Below are positions 42,911-52,311 of a stretch of 64,000 bases of DNA, piece after piece. The notes under the pieces were generated by a model, which worked only from the letters and a program-made list of their open reading frames with translations, did not search any database and was not told the origin of the DNA. The number at the start of each line of letters is the position of its first letter. Within the stretch, counting starts at the first letter, position 1. Made by a program: the position numbers and the translations under genes. The DNA is taken from positions 620,001 through 684,000 of the forward strand of contig NZ_CP030848.1 in the NCBI RefSeq assembly GCF_008274825.1, written 5' to 3'. The stretch comes from Sphingobacterium hotanense (lineage in GTDB: Bacteria > Bacteroidota > Bacteroidia > Sphingobacteriales > Sphingobacteriaceae).

Positions 42911-43885
42911 ATGAAACATCGTGTGCTATTCCGTTTTCTGTTAATTTTTACCGTATTGTTTGGTTTTGCCCAACAAGGTGCCGCTACCATACCGGTAGGT
43001 AATGTGCAAATATTACCTGCTGATAGCCTACCATTTAACGATAGTTTAGCGCAGGTTTCACCCTTAGACTCCCTAGATTCGGCATTTAAATATACTGAAA
43101 TCATCCCCGGTTTAAGGAAAGATAATAATTTCTTAACAGAGCGCTTGAAGCAGCAGCTGAAAATTGGGCGCCACGACTTGCTGTTTGGTGTAGAAAGAAT
43201 TGAAGCATCAACGGATGCGGAGCGTATAATTTCGGGAAAATTGAAAAGCGAGCGTCCGATTTGGGTCTTGATTATTGTTTTCTTTCTATTCTTGATTTTG
43301 GCTATTATACGCATTGTTTTCCCAATGGAACTGCGTACCATTGTTGATGCCTACTACAAAGAAAGGTTGTTATTACAAGTTAGTAAAGAGGATAGTTTGG
43401 CAACTTCCTGGCCCTATATTTTCCTCTATGCTTTGTTCAGCCTGTCGCTCGGGCTGTTCATCGTCTTGGTTATGTCGAGTTTCAGCGACAAAAATTATCT
43501 TACTTTTGAGAATTTTATAAAAAATGCAATTTTCGTAGCGGCTTTATTCATCGCTAAGATTTTAATTATTCGCTTTGTATCTTTTATATTTTCTTTAGAA
43601 AAGATTGTGCGTGAGTACGTTGCGGTCTTGTATCTCGTCTATTTTAACAGCATGTTTTTATTGATGCCATTCTTGTTGGCTCTACTGTTTGTACCTGTGG
43701 CATATTTTCAATTTATTACGGTTGTTTACGTTGTTTTAATAATAATTTTATTCACTTACCGCTTCCTACGGACCGCTTTACACCTATTCGGGAATTTCAA
43801 GTTTTCTATTTTTTATTTAATTCTTTATCTTTGCAGTCTCGAACTAGCACCTATTTTAATATTAGTTAGAGCACTTAGTAAATAA
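42911..43885 (+). CDS. DUF4271 integral membrane protein
   Basis: A 324-residue protein with a signal peptide or first helix (MKHRVLFRFLLIFTVLFGFAQ), a polar segment of about 100 residues, then six or so transmembrane helices (from about 118 to the end). It matches Bacteroidota proteins labelled DUF4271, whose function is not established. ATG 42911 is used; the frame opens at 42857 but would overlap the divergent tag start and lacks a signal peptide. It lies 10 bases before hemD, an arrangement conserved in the phylum. Confidence 0.8.
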   Translation: MKHRVLFRFLLIFTVLFGFAQQGAATIPVGNVQILPADSLPFNDSLAQVSPLDSLDSAFKYTEIIPGLRKDNNFLTERLKQQLKIGRHDLLFGVERIEASTDAERIISGKLKSERPIWVLIIVFFLFLILAIIRIVFPMELRTIVDAYYKERLLLQVSKEDSLATSWPYIFLYALFSLSLGLFIVLVMSSFSDKNYLTFENFIKNAIFVAALFIAKILIIRFVSFIFSLEKIVREYVAVLYLVYFNSMFLLMPFLLALLFVPVAYFQFITVVYVVLIIILFTYRFLRTALHLFGNFKFSIFYLILYLCSLELAPILILVRALSK

Positions 43886-43895
43886 GAAAGAATTT

Positions 43896-44663
43896 ATGCA
43901 GATTGATGTAGAAAGATCCAAAAAAGTAAAGAGCATTCTTGTTACTTTACCAAAACCTGAAAACGATAAATCTCCCTACTTCACCTTAGCTGAGAAATAC
44001 AATCTACGATTGGACTTCCGCGGTTTTATCCATGTGGAAGGTGTTCCGGCTAAAGATGTACGAAAAGATAAGGTAAACTTTGCGGACCATACTGCAGTAA
44101 TTTTTACGAGTAAAAATGCTGTAGATCACTTCTTTAGAGTTTGTGAAGAAATGCGTTTTGAGGTATCCGCAGAGATGAAATATTTCTGTATCTCCGAAAC
44201 CATTGCTTTATACTTGCAGAAATACATACAGTACCGCAAGCGTAAAATCTTCTTCGGTAAACAAACTGCAAAAGATCTGGAAGACGTGTTGAAGAAGCAC
44301 AATAAAGAGAAATTCTTATTCCCATGCTCTGACGTGGCAAACGAAGAAACACAACGTTGGTTGCAAGAAAACGGATATGATTTCACTCCTGCCGTTCTAT
44401 TCAGAACGGTCATCAGCGACATCAAAGATCTAAAGGATGTATTCTACGATATCATCGTCTTCTTTAGCCCTTCAAGCGTACAGTCACTATATGAGAACTT
44501 CCCAGATTTCGTACAGAACAATACACGCATCGCAGCGTTCGGCTCAAGTACTCAACAGGCATTGCTAGATCATGACCTTATCCTTGATATCCCTGCCCCG
44601 ACGCCAAATGCACCAAGCATGACGATGGCAATCGAACAGTATATTAAGCAAGTGAATAAATAG
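43896..44663 (+). CDS. hemD: Uroporphyrinogen-III synthase
   Basis: A 255-residue enzyme that closes hydroxymethylbilane to uroporphyrinogen III for haem. HemD is poorly conserved in sequence, but VIFTSKNAVDHFF, FLFPCSDVANE, VLFRTV and IVFFSPSSVQSL with AAFGSSTQQAL are the usual landmarks of its two domains. It follows the DUF4271 gene and ends before a terminator. Confidence 0.9.
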   Translation: MQIDVERSKKVKSILVTLPKPENDKSPYFTLAEKYNLRLDFRGFIHVEGVPAKDVRKDKVNFADHTAVIFTSKNAVDHFFRVCEEMRFEVSAEMKYFCISETIALYLQKYIQYRKRKIFFGKQTAKDLEDVLKKHNKEKFLFPCSDVANEETQRWLQENGYDFTPAVLFRTVISDIKDLKDVFYDIIVFFSPSSVQSLYENFPDFVQNNTRIAAFGSSTQQALLDHDLILDIPAPTPNAPSMTMAIEQYIKQVNK

Positions 44664-44669
44664 TAGTTT

Positions 44670-44697
44670 AGATATTAGATGTAAGATAGTAGACATT
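44670..44697 (+). repeat. Heptamer array, four units (AGAYATT-type)
   Basis: AGATATT, AGATGTA, AGATAGT, AGACATT follow one another without gaps, seven bases after the hemD stop. Part of a family found at several intergenic sites in this window. Confidence 0.75.
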
Positions 44698-44747
44698 CGA
44701 AATTTCTAATCGCCTAGAGATAGAAAAATTGCTGTTGAAGATATTTT

Positions 44748-44780
44748 AAGCCCTTAGGATTTTTTCTAGGGGCTTTTTTT
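44748..44780 (+). terminator. Terminator after hemD
   Basis: AAGCCCTTAG (44748-44757) and CTAGGGGCTT (44766-44775) form a 10-bp stem with one G-U, followed by T residues. Confidence 0.8.
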
Positions 44781-44786
44781 AATTTG

Positions 44787-44807
44787 AGATTTTAGACATT
44801 AGGTATT
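44787..44807 (+). repeat. Heptamer array, three units
   Basis: AGATTTT, AGACATT, AGGTATT in tandem, in the same orientation as the array at 44670. Confidence 0.65.
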
Positions 44808-44854
44808 AATCTGTGCAAAAGCTCTTTTTCATTTTGAAAATAGCCGTCTTAGCC

Positions 44855-44882
44855 GTGTCTGATGTCTAATATCTAATGTCTA
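44855..44882 (-). repeat. Heptamer array, four units, inverted orientation
   Basis: GTGTCTG, ATGTCTA, ATATCTA, ATGTCTA: the reverse complement of the array at 44670. The two bracket about 210 bases including the hemD terminator, like terminal inverted repeats. Confidence 0.75.
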
Positions 44883-45208
44883 CACGACTGTGACAAATCC
44901 CCATCATGAATCTGCTTCGCCAGATTTTTATAATATTTGCTGCTGTTGGATGGAAAAGTGGGATAAAAGTTATAAACATTCGGCTACAATATCTTGTTTT
45001 ATTGTTGATAATGGTTGATTTTAATGGTAATCGGGGTAATTTTGGGACCGGCCAAATTATCGTGAATCGGATATGATTTTTATGTTAAAATGGAAAAAGA
45101 ATTGAATTTTTCTTGTTTAATAAGATTCCATTTAAGATTTTTGGCTTTCGTGGTAGCGAAACTATCCAAATCTTCATTAGTGAAATTTATATTGAATAAT
45201 ATTATATA
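44883..45208. other. AT-rich spacer upstream of gldK
   Basis: About 325 bases without gene, recognised RNA or repeat. It must contain the promoter of the gldKLMN operon, but no consensus TAnnTTTG with a spaced TTG was found near the start, so a different sigma factor or a PorX-linked control is possible. Confidence 0.45.
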
Positions 45209-46504
45209 ATGATACTTAAACCTTTCAAACGTATACTCCAGGGTGCATTATTATTAACGGTTGTACTTACTGGATGTAATAGACCAGATAGCTCTGGCGA
45301 ATTGGTTGGTACTCGATTAGACAGGTTAAAAGAGAATAAAACACCTTTCGGAATGGTGCTCATCCCGGGGGGAACCTTTATTATGGGGCAGTCTGATGAA
45401 GATATTACCTTTTCTCAAACCTCGCAGAACAGACAGGTTACCATCGCTCCATTCTATATGGACGATACAGAAATCTCAAATAGCGAATATCGTCAGTTTG
45501 TAAACTGGGTTCGTGATTCCATCTTAATTTATAACCACCTCAATGATCCTTCGTATTTCAAGACTTCGGCATCCGGCGACTCGAGACATATCGATTGGGA
45601 GAGAGTGCGCAAGAATTCGCCATGGAATGCACAGACCCCAGCACAACAGGAAGGTTTAAACCAAATGTATTACCAAGGCGAAGACCGTATTTTTGGTAAA
45701 AATGAATTGGATGTACGTCAATTGACCTACCATTATGAATGGTACGATCTGCGTGCTGCGGTTGCTGCCAAAAATGACCCTTCAAAGAAACGTTCGGATT
45801 TTATCTTAAGAGATACCATGTTGATCTATCCGGATACGACGGTTTGGTTAACAGATTTTTCATATGCTCAGAACGAGCCTTTGGTAGAAAGTTATTTTTC
45901 CCATGCTTCTTATGATGAATATCCGGTAGTAGGGGTGACCTGGCGACAAGCGCAGGCTTTCAATACCTGGAGAACATTATTATTCAACAACAATGCTGCA
46001 AATAAGCGTCGTGAAGAACGTGCTCCTTATCAATTGCCTTCCGAGGCTCAGTGGGAGTATGCTGCTCGCGGTGGTAAAATTGGAACTCAGTTTCCATGGG
46101 GTGGTCCGACAGCTCGCAATGCGAAAGGCTGTCTGATGGCTAATTTCAAGCCAGGGCGTGGTAACTACCTGGATGATGGTGCTGCTTATACTGCTCCCGT
46201 TTATTCGTACTTCCCGAACGACTACGGTTTGTATAACATGGCAGGGAATGTCGCGGAATGGACGCAATCAAGTTATAATGAATCAGCCTATTCTTTCGTT
46301 CATGATATGAACCCGACATATACTTACCATGCTTCGCCATCCGATCATGAGACGATGAAGCGTAAGGTTATTCGCGGTGGCTCATGGAAGGACGTGGGAT
46401 ACTTCTTGCAAAATTCAACTCGTCAGTACGAGTATCAAGATACAGCGAAAGCTTATTTAGGCTTCCGCAGTGTATTAGCCTATAAAGGGGTTTTGAATAG
46501 ATAA
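45209..46504 (+). CDS. gldK: GldK/PorK, T9SS outer-membrane ring lipoprotein
   Basis: A 431-residue lipoprotein (lipobox VVLTGC, Cys23) with an FGE-sulfatase-like fold: FGMVLIPGGTFIMGQ, YMDDTEISNSEYRQFV, YPVVGVTWRQAQAFNTW, YQLPSEAQWEYAARGG, MAGNVAEWTQS and RKVIRGGSWKD. In T9SS, GldK forms a periplasmic ring under the outer membrane with GldN. GldJ has a similar fold, but adjacency to gldL, gldM and gldN identifies this as GldK. Confidence 0.95.
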   Translation: MILKPFKRILQGALLLTVVLTGCNRPDSSGELVGTRLDRLKENKTPFGMVLIPGGTFIMGQSDEDITFSQTSQNRQVTIAPFYMDDTEISNSEYRQFVNWVRDSILIYNHLNDPSYFKTSASGDSRHIDWERVRKNSPWNAQTPAQQEGLNQMYYQGEDRIFGKNELDVRQLTYHYEWYDLRAAVAAKNDPSKKRSDFILRDTMLIYPDTTVWLTDFSYAQNEPLVESYFSHASYDEYPVVGVTWRQAQAFNTWRTLLFNNNAANKRREERAPYQLPSEAQWEYAARGGKIGTQFPWGGPTARNAKGCLMANFKPGRGNYLDDGAAYTAPVYSYFPNDYGLYNMAGNVAEWTQSSYNESAYSFVHDMNPTYTYHASPSDHETMKRKVIRGGSWKDVGYFLQNSTRQYEYQDTAKAYLGFRSVLAYKGVLNR

Positions 46505-46550
46505 TCAATCAACATATACTAAACAACATAAACTACTAACATTTTAAACG

Positions 46551-47204
46551 ATGGCAAGAAAGAAAAGATTCGGATTCGGTATCAACACGCTTATTAACTG
46601 GGGTGCCTCAGTGGTCATTATTGGACTAATGTTCAAAATTCTTCACTTCAAAGGTGGAGAGTGGATGATTGGTATAGGCTTGGCCGTGGAAGCTGTATTA
46701 TTCTTCATCATGGGGTTTTTATCTGCGGAAGAAGACGTGGATTGGACTCGTGTTTATCCGGAGTTAGACGAAGATTTTAAAGGCGAATTGCCGACACGTA
46801 GCGTGCAACAGGTACAAGTGGCACAACCTACCGCGATTGGTAATACGGCTGCACTCGATAAATTATTGCAAGACGCGAACATTGACGAAAACCTGATCGG
46901 AAACTTAGGAGATGGTCTTCGTACGTTTGGTGATAAGGTAGCTGCTATTTCAAAAGTAGCAGACACCGCTACGGCGACAAATCAGTTTGCAGATAAATTA
47001 AATGCTGCCGCAACGGGTGCATCACAATTGAGTCATGCGTTTGAACGTGCTGCTGCTGACTTGCAGACTTTCAATGAGTCGGCTACAGATATGCAACAGT
47101 TTAAAGAGCAAGTAAACACTTTCAATAAGAACCTATCATCGTTGAACGCCATCTACGGTGGAATGCTTTCTGCAATGAATCCAACATCTGGAAACAGATC
47201 ATAA
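46551..47204 (+). CDS. gldL: GldL/PorL, T9SS inner-membrane motor protein
   Basis: A 217-residue protein with two transmembrane helices at the N-terminus (about 12-32, NWGASVVIIGLMFKI; and about 38-58, GIGLAVEAVLFFIMGF). A Glu in the second helix (VEAVLF) and Lys in the first are charged residues in the membrane expected for a proton-driven motor. The remainder is a cytoplasmic, helix-rich region with coiled-coil character. With GldM it powers secretion and gliding. Confidence 0.94.
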   Translation: MARKKRFGFGINTLINWGASVVIIGLMFKILHFKGGEWMIGIGLAVEAVLFFIMGFLSAEEDVDWTRVYPELDEDFKGELPTRSVQQVQVAQPTAIGNTAALDKLLQDANIDENLIGNLGDGLRTFGDKVAAISKVADTATATNQFADKLNAAATGASQLSHAFERAAADLQTFNESATDMQQFKEQVNTFNKNLSSLNAIYGGMLSAMNPTSGNRS

Positions 47205-47253
47205 CGAAGTTTGAACTAGATTTTTAACATTTAAAAAAATAGAAAACTGACTT

Positions 47254-48777
47254 ATGGCAGGTAGAAAAGAAACACCAAGGCAGAAGATGATCGGGATCCT
47301 TTATTTGGTTCTACTAGGCTTAGTAGCACTAAATGTAAGTGATTCCCTTCTGGATGCTTTCAAAAACTTGGGTGATAGTTTAAAAACATCGACAGAAAAT
47401 ACCCAAACGGGTATCGATAATATGTTCCTTTCTTTCCGTGAAACGAAAATGAAGGAGAACCCGGAGCGCGCACAGCCTTTATTAACGAAAGCTGAGCAAG
47501 CACAGAAACTAGTAGCGGCTTTGACGAGCAAAGTAGCGGAATATAACCGATTGTTTATGGAAGAAGGTGGTGGTCTGGAAGAGAGCACCGGCGATGTAAG
47601 CAAGCGTAGTAACGTTGATATCTCTCCTCGATTGATGATCAATCAGGGTCGCGGAAAAGAATTGCGCGACTTGATTAATAAGACCGCTGCAGAATTGAAG
47701 AAATTGACGAACAACGAGGTTGATTTTGCGCTTTTAGCAGCAGATCCGAAGGATCGTGGTGGGGTTAAGAAGACTTGGGAAGAAGCCAACTTTGGAGATG
47801 GTATTCCTTTGACCGCTGCTATCACAGCATTAGAGAAAATCAATGCAGATGCGAAGAATGCGGAGTCTGCAGTTGTAAAACATATTTTTGGTAAGATGGA
47901 TCAAGCTGTAGTAAACTTAGACCGTTTCTCGGCAGTTGCTGTTGCTCCGACTTCTTACTTAATTCAAGGCCAGCCTTACACAGCAAAAGTATTCCTGACG
48001 GCATACGACTCCAAGTCGACTCCTCAGATTTCAGTAAACGGAAGTCCTTTGCAGGTTGTTGATGGACAAGGGATGTACTCGGTGAATACGTCGTCAGAAG
48101 GGGTATTCAGCTGGAAAGGATTAATCAGCGTTCAGCAAACTGACGGTACAGTGAAAACTTACGAAACAGAGCCGATTTCTTATCAGGTTGCTCGCCCTTC
48201 GGCGGTGGTATCTCCGGATAAGATGAATGTGCTATACATCGGTGTTGATAACCCTATTTCGGTTTCTGCTCCTGGTATTGCTCGTGAGAATCTGATTGTT
48301 TCGGGTTCCGGAGTTTCGATTTCTGGGTCTGGCGGTAAATATAATGCTCGTGTTTCTTCAACCGGAGAAGCAACAGTTAATGTATCGGCAAAAATTGGAG
48401 ACAAGACGCAGCAGTTGAGCAGTACGAAGTTCCGTGTGAAGCGTATTCCAAAACCGACGGCTCGCGTTGCTGGTAAAACAGGAGGTCGTATCTCTGCAGC
48501 ACAATTACGCGGTCAGAACGTGGTTGCTGCCTCATTAGATAATTTCGAATTTGATGCGAAGTTCCGCATCTCTAAATTCAATATGTATATCGCAAAACCA
48601 CGTGTAGATCCTATAGGACCTTACACAACCAGTGGATCAAACTTTAGCGCACAGATGAAGTCTGGCTTATCAGGAGTGACCAGTGGTTCGGTGGTAATGA
48701 TCTATGATATCGTAGGGGTAGGGCCTGACGGCGTTGCCCAAAACTTGGACCCTATTACGTTCCAGGTTACCAATTAA
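47254..48777 (+). CDS. gldM: GldM/PorM, T9SS motor shaft
   Basis: A 507-residue protein with one N-terminal transmembrane helix (about 11-30, MIGILYLVLLGLVALNV) and a long periplasmic part: a helical domain (about 40-220) followed by several beta domains (about 225-507). In T9SS, GldM spans the periplasm to the GldK-GldN ring. Length matches the family. Confidence 0.94.
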   Translation: MAGRKETPRQKMIGILYLVLLGLVALNVSDSLLDAFKNLGDSLKTSTENTQTGIDNMFLSFRETKMKENPERAQPLLTKAEQAQKLVAALTSKVAEYNRLFMEEGGGLEESTGDVSKRSNVDISPRLMINQGRGKELRDLINKTAAELKKLTNNEVDFALLAADPKDRGGVKKTWEEANFGDGIPLTAAITALEKINADAKNAESAVVKHIFGKMDQAVVNLDRFSAVAVAPTSYLIQGQPYTAKVFLTAYDSKSTPQISVNGSPLQVVDGQGMYSVNTSSEGVFSWKGLISVQQTDGTVKTYETEPISYQVARPSAVVSPDKMNVLYIGVDNPISVSAPGIARENLIVSGSGVSISGSGGKYNARVSSTGEATVNVSAKIGDKTQQLSSTKFRVKRIPKPTARVAGKTGGRISAAQLRGQNVVAASLDNFEFDAKFRISKFNMYIAKPRVDPIGPYTTSGSNFSAQMKSGLSGVTSGSVVMIYDIVGVGPDGVAQNLDPITFQVTN

Positions 48778-48798
48778 TCAATTTAGATGATTAGTATC

Positions 48799-49851
48799 AT
48801 GAAAAAGTTAGTATTAGCAGCAACTGTTTTTTTCTCCTTGCAAGCCTCGGCACAACAGGAGAACCTGAACAATAGTGTAGACCCCGTTCAGGCAGTTGAC
48901 ACCTTGCCTCCAGTTGATGGATATGTAGTGAAATCAGATTTCGAAAATCGGAAGGTCGTTCCTTATGCTAATATTCGTCAGACGGATATCGCTTTCAGCA
49001 AACGTGTATGGCGCGAAATGGATCTGCGTGTGAAGATGAATCAAGCTTTCGCATCTCCTAAGTCGAGTTTGATTAATATTCTCTTAGAAGCGATCCAAGA
49101 GGGTAAATTACGCGCATACGATCCAACGCCTACCAAAGATGACCCTAACGGCGATTCGTTCAAGACTTTGCTAGCACCCGATCAGGTGATGGCTCGTTTT
49201 GGTGGCGATTCGATCTTGGTAGAAGAATTCAATGAGAATAATGAGGTAATCGGATCGAGCTACCAACAGCGTGATTTCGATGCAACGCAGGTGGTGAAGT
49301 TTCGTATCAAAGAGGATTGGATATTTGATAAGCAACGCTCGGTATTCGAGGCTCGTATTGTGGGCATAGCGCCTTTGATTACGCCTCAGATCCCAGGTGC
49401 GTCGGATATTATCATGCCGGTTGACGGAACGGGTACAGATGCAGGGAGCAGTGCTCCAGTAGACCCATTTGATCCATTTGCGGTTCCAGCAGAAAATAAT
49501 ACGGAAACAACAACGAATGCAACTCCTCCTGCAGATGTAGCTCTTCCTCCGGTAGGTGGCAATAGTTTCATCCCGCAGATCGATGCGACTCCGGCTTTCT
49601 GGGTATATTTCCCAGAGGCACGTCATGTCCTTGTAAACAAAGAGGTCATGAATCGACATAACGACGCTACCGGCTTGAGCTATGATGATATCTTTATCAA
49701 ACGCATGTTTGCAAGCTATATCGTGAAGCAATCAAACCCTGAGGATCTTCGAATCAAAGATTATATCAGTGATGACATGGAGCGCCTGTTTGAATCAGAA
49801 AGAATTAAAAAATCGTTGATGGATTACGAGCAAGACTTGTGGTCTTACTAG
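48799..49851 (+). CDS. gldN: GldN/PorN, T9SS periplasmic ring protein
   Basis: A 350-residue exported protein (signal peptide MKKLVLAATVFFSLQASAQ). IRQTDIAFSKRVWREMDLR near residue 60 is the family hallmark. A Pro/Thr/Ala-rich insert (about 210-260) contains DPFDPFAVPAENN. GldN forms the ring with GldK. ATG 48799 begins the signal peptide; the frame opens 12 bases earlier. Last gene of gldKLMN. Confidence 0.94.
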   Translation: MKKLVLAATVFFSLQASAQQENLNNSVDPVQAVDTLPPVDGYVVKSDFENRKVVPYANIRQTDIAFSKRVWREMDLRVKMNQAFASPKSSLINILLEAIQEGKLRAYDPTPTKDDPNGDSFKTLLAPDQVMARFGGDSILVEEFNENNEVIGSSYQQRDFDATQVVKFRIKEDWIFDKQRSVFEARIVGIAPLITPQIPGASDIIMPVDGTGTDAGSSAPVDPFDPFAVPAENNTETTTNATPPADVALPPVGGNSFIPQIDATPAFWVYFPEARHVLVNKEVMNRHNDATGLSYDDIFIKRMFASYIVKQSNPEDLRIKDYISDDMERLFESERIKKSLMDYEQDLWSY

Positions 49852-49998
49852 AAATCTGACGGTTATCATTTTTTAGAAGAATATTTCTACATAATTTGTC
49901 ACTGTTTCGCGATAAAAAATGTTAATTGCGATACTTTGGGAATATTTATTGTAGAAATATTTTTTTTATGTTTGTACTAACACGTAAATGGTAATCTT

Positions 49999-50868
49999 GT
50001 GAAATTAAAACCTGTAAATAGTATCTCTGGGATTGCTCCAAATGACTTTGTAAAAGATTATCTGAACAAGGGTCAGCCGGTCATCATAAAGGATTTCGTA
50101 AGTAAGGACAGCCCTTGTTGGACCAAGTGGAGCTACGATTATTTCAAGGAAATAGCGGGCAACGAGCAAATCGATGTATATGGACGCGAGGAAGAATCCC
50201 AAAACCATGCTGCGAGCCCTCCGGTGGGCAGAATGAGCTTTGGCCAGTATCTGGATAAAATTAGCACAGAGCCTACGGAATTACGTCTTTTCTTATTCAA
50301 TTTGATGAAGATAAGACCAGAGCTGAAGAAGGATGTAATCTTCAATGATGTGACAGGAGGAAAGGTTCTTCAATGGCTACCCTATATGTTCTTTGGTGGA
50401 GAGGGCTCCGCAACGCGTAATCACTTCGATATTGATATGTCGCATGTTTTCATTACGCAATTCCAAGGAAAGAAGCGTATCTGGTTGTTTCCAAATGATC
50501 AGTCTGACTTAATGTATAAACTTCCCTATAACTTTCATAGCATTGCTAACTTGAAAACTAGCAGTGTTAGTGAATACCCTGCAATTGAGTATTTGGATGG
50601 CTATGAGGCAGTAATTGGTCCGGGGGAAACATTATATATGCCTGCGGGATGGTGGCATTACATCCAGTACGAAACTGAAGGCTATTCAATCTCTGTTCGT
50701 GCATTAGCAAATTCACTTACTGAAAAGCTGAAAGGGGCGAGAAATTTATTCGTGACTCGTCATTTTGATGATACAATGCGCAAAATATTTAAGGATAAAT
50801 GGTTTGATTACAAAATCAAAACTGCGCAGTCTCGAGCTAGTCGAGCGATAAGAAAATATAAAAAATAA
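49999..50868 (+). CDS. JmjC/cupin-like (Cupin_8) Fe(II)/2-oxoglutarate-type protein
   Basis: A 289-residue protein, GTG start. RNHFDIDMSHVF gives the HxD metal pair (H142, D144) and MPAGWWHYIQYE the distal His (H220); QGKKRIWLFP with Lys may bind 2-oxoglutarate. It is expected to be a protein or small-molecule hydroxylase. It lies 147 bases after gldN on the same strand, with its own terminator. A link to the T9SS is only positional. Confidence 0.85.
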   Translation: MKLKPVNSISGIAPNDFVKDYLNKGQPVIIKDFVSKDSPCWTKWSYDYFKEIAGNEQIDVYGREEESQNHAASPPVGRMSFGQYLDKISTEPTELRLFLFNLMKIRPELKKDVIFNDVTGGKVLQWLPYMFFGGEGSATRNHFDIDMSHVFITQFQGKKRIWLFPNDQSDLMYKLPYNFHSIANLKTSSVSEYPAIEYLDGYEAVIGPGETLYMPAGWWHYIQYETEGYSISVRALANSLTEKLKGARNLFVTRHFDDTMRKIFKDKWFDYKIKTAQSRASRAIRKYKK

Positions 50869-50871
50869 GAG

Positions 50872-50900
50872 AAGGCTGTCTGCAAAGACAGCCTTTATTT
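50872..50900. terminator. Bidirectional terminator after the JmjC-like gene
   Basis: AAGGCTGTCT (50872-50881) and AGACAGCCTT (50886-50895) form a perfect 10-bp stem with loop GCAA and T-rich ends. Three bases on is the stop of the convergent binding-protein gene. Confidence 0.85.
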
Positions 50901-50902
50901 GT

Positions 50903-51829
50903 TTATGGTGTTTCGAAACCATATTTCTTGTAAATTTCTCTCGCTTCTTTGGTCTGCATAAAACCTAGAAAGTCTGCTGCGGCTTTTGCCCTTGGGGCAT
51001 TCTTTAAGCTAGCAATCTGATACTTGGCCTTTACGTTATCAGCATTTGGAATCGCGACTTCATCAACAGGGTGCTTAAGCAGTTTCTGAAATACAACTTC
51101 AGAATGCCATACAGGAGCTGCATCGGCTTGTTGATACAATATCCGCATGGGACTCTCGCGATGGTGAATCTTCGTGAGATAGGTAGTTCCATCTTCTACC
51201 TTCGTTTCCATGATCTGCTTTTCCAGTTGTTTACCGCCGATCTTGTTGTAAACAGATACAATTTGATTTCCCACACCTTCCCAGGCCGGATTAGGCATTG
51301 CGACGCGTAGCGTAGGTTTTGCTAAATCTTTAATACCCGTTACTTTCGAAGGGTTTCCTGCAGGGACCATAATAGTCAACTTATTGAAAGCGTAAGTATC
51401 TATTTTGTTGAGATGCTCTTTCATGCCCTGAATTCTATTGGTGCCGGCGGCATACACATCGGGTTTATGTGTAATGCGAAGGTTTCCAATCGTAATGGAA
51501 CCTCCTTCAATCTGTTTCGCAAGAATACCCGGAGGTAGGGTTTCTACGAAAATACGCTCGTATTCCGGATGTTGCTTCTTAAAGGCGGTGATCAACTCCG
51601 GGATGCACATAAACTGGTTGCCGGCGAAGAAAACCACCAATTGCGGGTCGACGATATCGCCATATAGATCCGGTACATTGTCTATTCCGGGGATGGTGAA
51701 ATTGACGGCAGACTCCGGGGATGGATTCCATGGCGGATCATATCTATGCTCTTGGGCGTTGCTGTTTTGTTGCATGATGAAAACACTAAGTAGTGCGACA
51801 ATAGATTTCTTTAATGCGGATGTATTCAT
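50903..51829 (-). CDS. Periplasmic binding protein of the ModA/oxyanion type, orphan
   Basis: A 308-residue exported protein (signal peptide about 1-25, ...QQNSNAQ) with a periplasmic-binding fold: LVVFFAGNQFMCIPELITAFKKQHPEYERIFVETLPPG split over the N-lobe, ITIGNLRITHKPDVYAAGTNR, LTIMVPAGNPSKVTGIKDLAKPTLRVAMPNP, and ADFLGFMQTKEAREIYKKYGFE at the end, which is a typical ModA-like finish. No permease or ATPase is linked. It is the third gene of a tsdA-dsrE-binding protein operon with 4-base gaps, so it may bind a sulfur oxyanion or act as a scaffold. Confidence 0.8.
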   Translation of the reverse strand: MNTSALKKSIVALLSVFIMQQNSNAQEHRYDPPWNPSPESAVNFTIPGIDNVPDLYGDIVDPQLVVFFAGNQFMCIPELITAFKKQHPEYERIFVETLPPGILAKQIEGGSITIGNLRITHKPDVYAAGTNRIQGMKEHLNKIDTYAFNKLTIMVPAGNPSKVTGIKDLAKPTLRVAMPNPAWEGVGNQIVSVYNKIGGKQLEKQIMETKVEDGTTYLTKIHHRESPMRILYQQADAAPVWHSEVVFQKLLKHPVDEVAIPNADNVKAKYQIASLKNAPRAKAAADFLGFMQTKEAREIYKKYGFETP

Positions 51830-51833
51830 GAAC

Positions 51834-52307
51834 TTAAGGTTTTACGATGGTCCAACCTTCTGATCCGCGAATAACAAGTTCACCATTCCCACTAGGCACA
51901 TAGCCAATAAAGTCAAACATCTGTTCTTTGGTCAAGTTGCGCTCCTGTAGCGAATTGCTACACTGCGCTACCCGTACGCCTTTATTGATCAGGTCTTTGA
52001 TCTGCGTTTCGAATGCGGATGTTTTCAAAAGTGCTTCAGTACCACCAGAAAAGGTAATCAACTCAACTTCAACTTTACCCTTTAGACGAGGATCGTTGAG
52101 TAAGTTGTTGATGTTTCTGATCGCTTTTTTAATAATATCCGGGTTATTGCTATCCAGCTGATAGATCACTTGATAGTGTTTCTTATGCGCTTCAGCGCCT
52201 TGATATTCCGCGTTTTCTTTCAGTTTTGTTTCCATATTCTTGTTGTCTTGGGCGTACAGGCTCATCCCCAATAAAAGTGAGCAGCCTAGTACAATAAATT
52301 TTTTCAT
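51834..52307 (-). CDS. Exported DsrE-family protein
   Basis: A 157-residue protein with a signal peptide (MKKFIVLGCSLLLGMSLYAQ) and a DsrE-like fold: HYQVIYQLDSNN, INNLLNDPRL, VELITFSGGTEALLK and the conserved cysteine C116 in VRVAQCSNSL. DsrE-like proteins carry sulfur on this cysteine, and a periplasmic form next to a TsdA-like cytochrome suggests handling of a sulfur intermediate. ATG 52307 begins the signal peptide; the longer frame overlaps tsdA. Confidence 0.85.
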   Translation of the reverse strand: MKKFIVLGCSLLLGMSLYAQDNKNMETKLKENAEYQGAEAHKKHYQVIYQLDSNNPDIIKKAIRNINNLLNDPRLKGKVEVELITFSGGTEALLKTSAFETQIKDLINKGVRVAQCSNSLQERNLTKEQMFDFIGYVPSGNGELVIRGSEGWTIVKP

Positions 52308-52311
52308 ATGC

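Noticed and set aside
44670..44882. Possible CRISPR array
   Set aside because: Units are 7 bases, directly abutting, without spacers, and no cas gene is present.
45209..46504. GldJ rather than GldK
   Set aside because: Both share the FGE-like fold, but the gene is directly followed by gldL, gldM and gldN.
49171..49731. 186-codon minus-strand frame inside gldN
   Set aside because: Antisense to gldN; rich in Cys, Arg and His in the manner of reverse-strand shadows.
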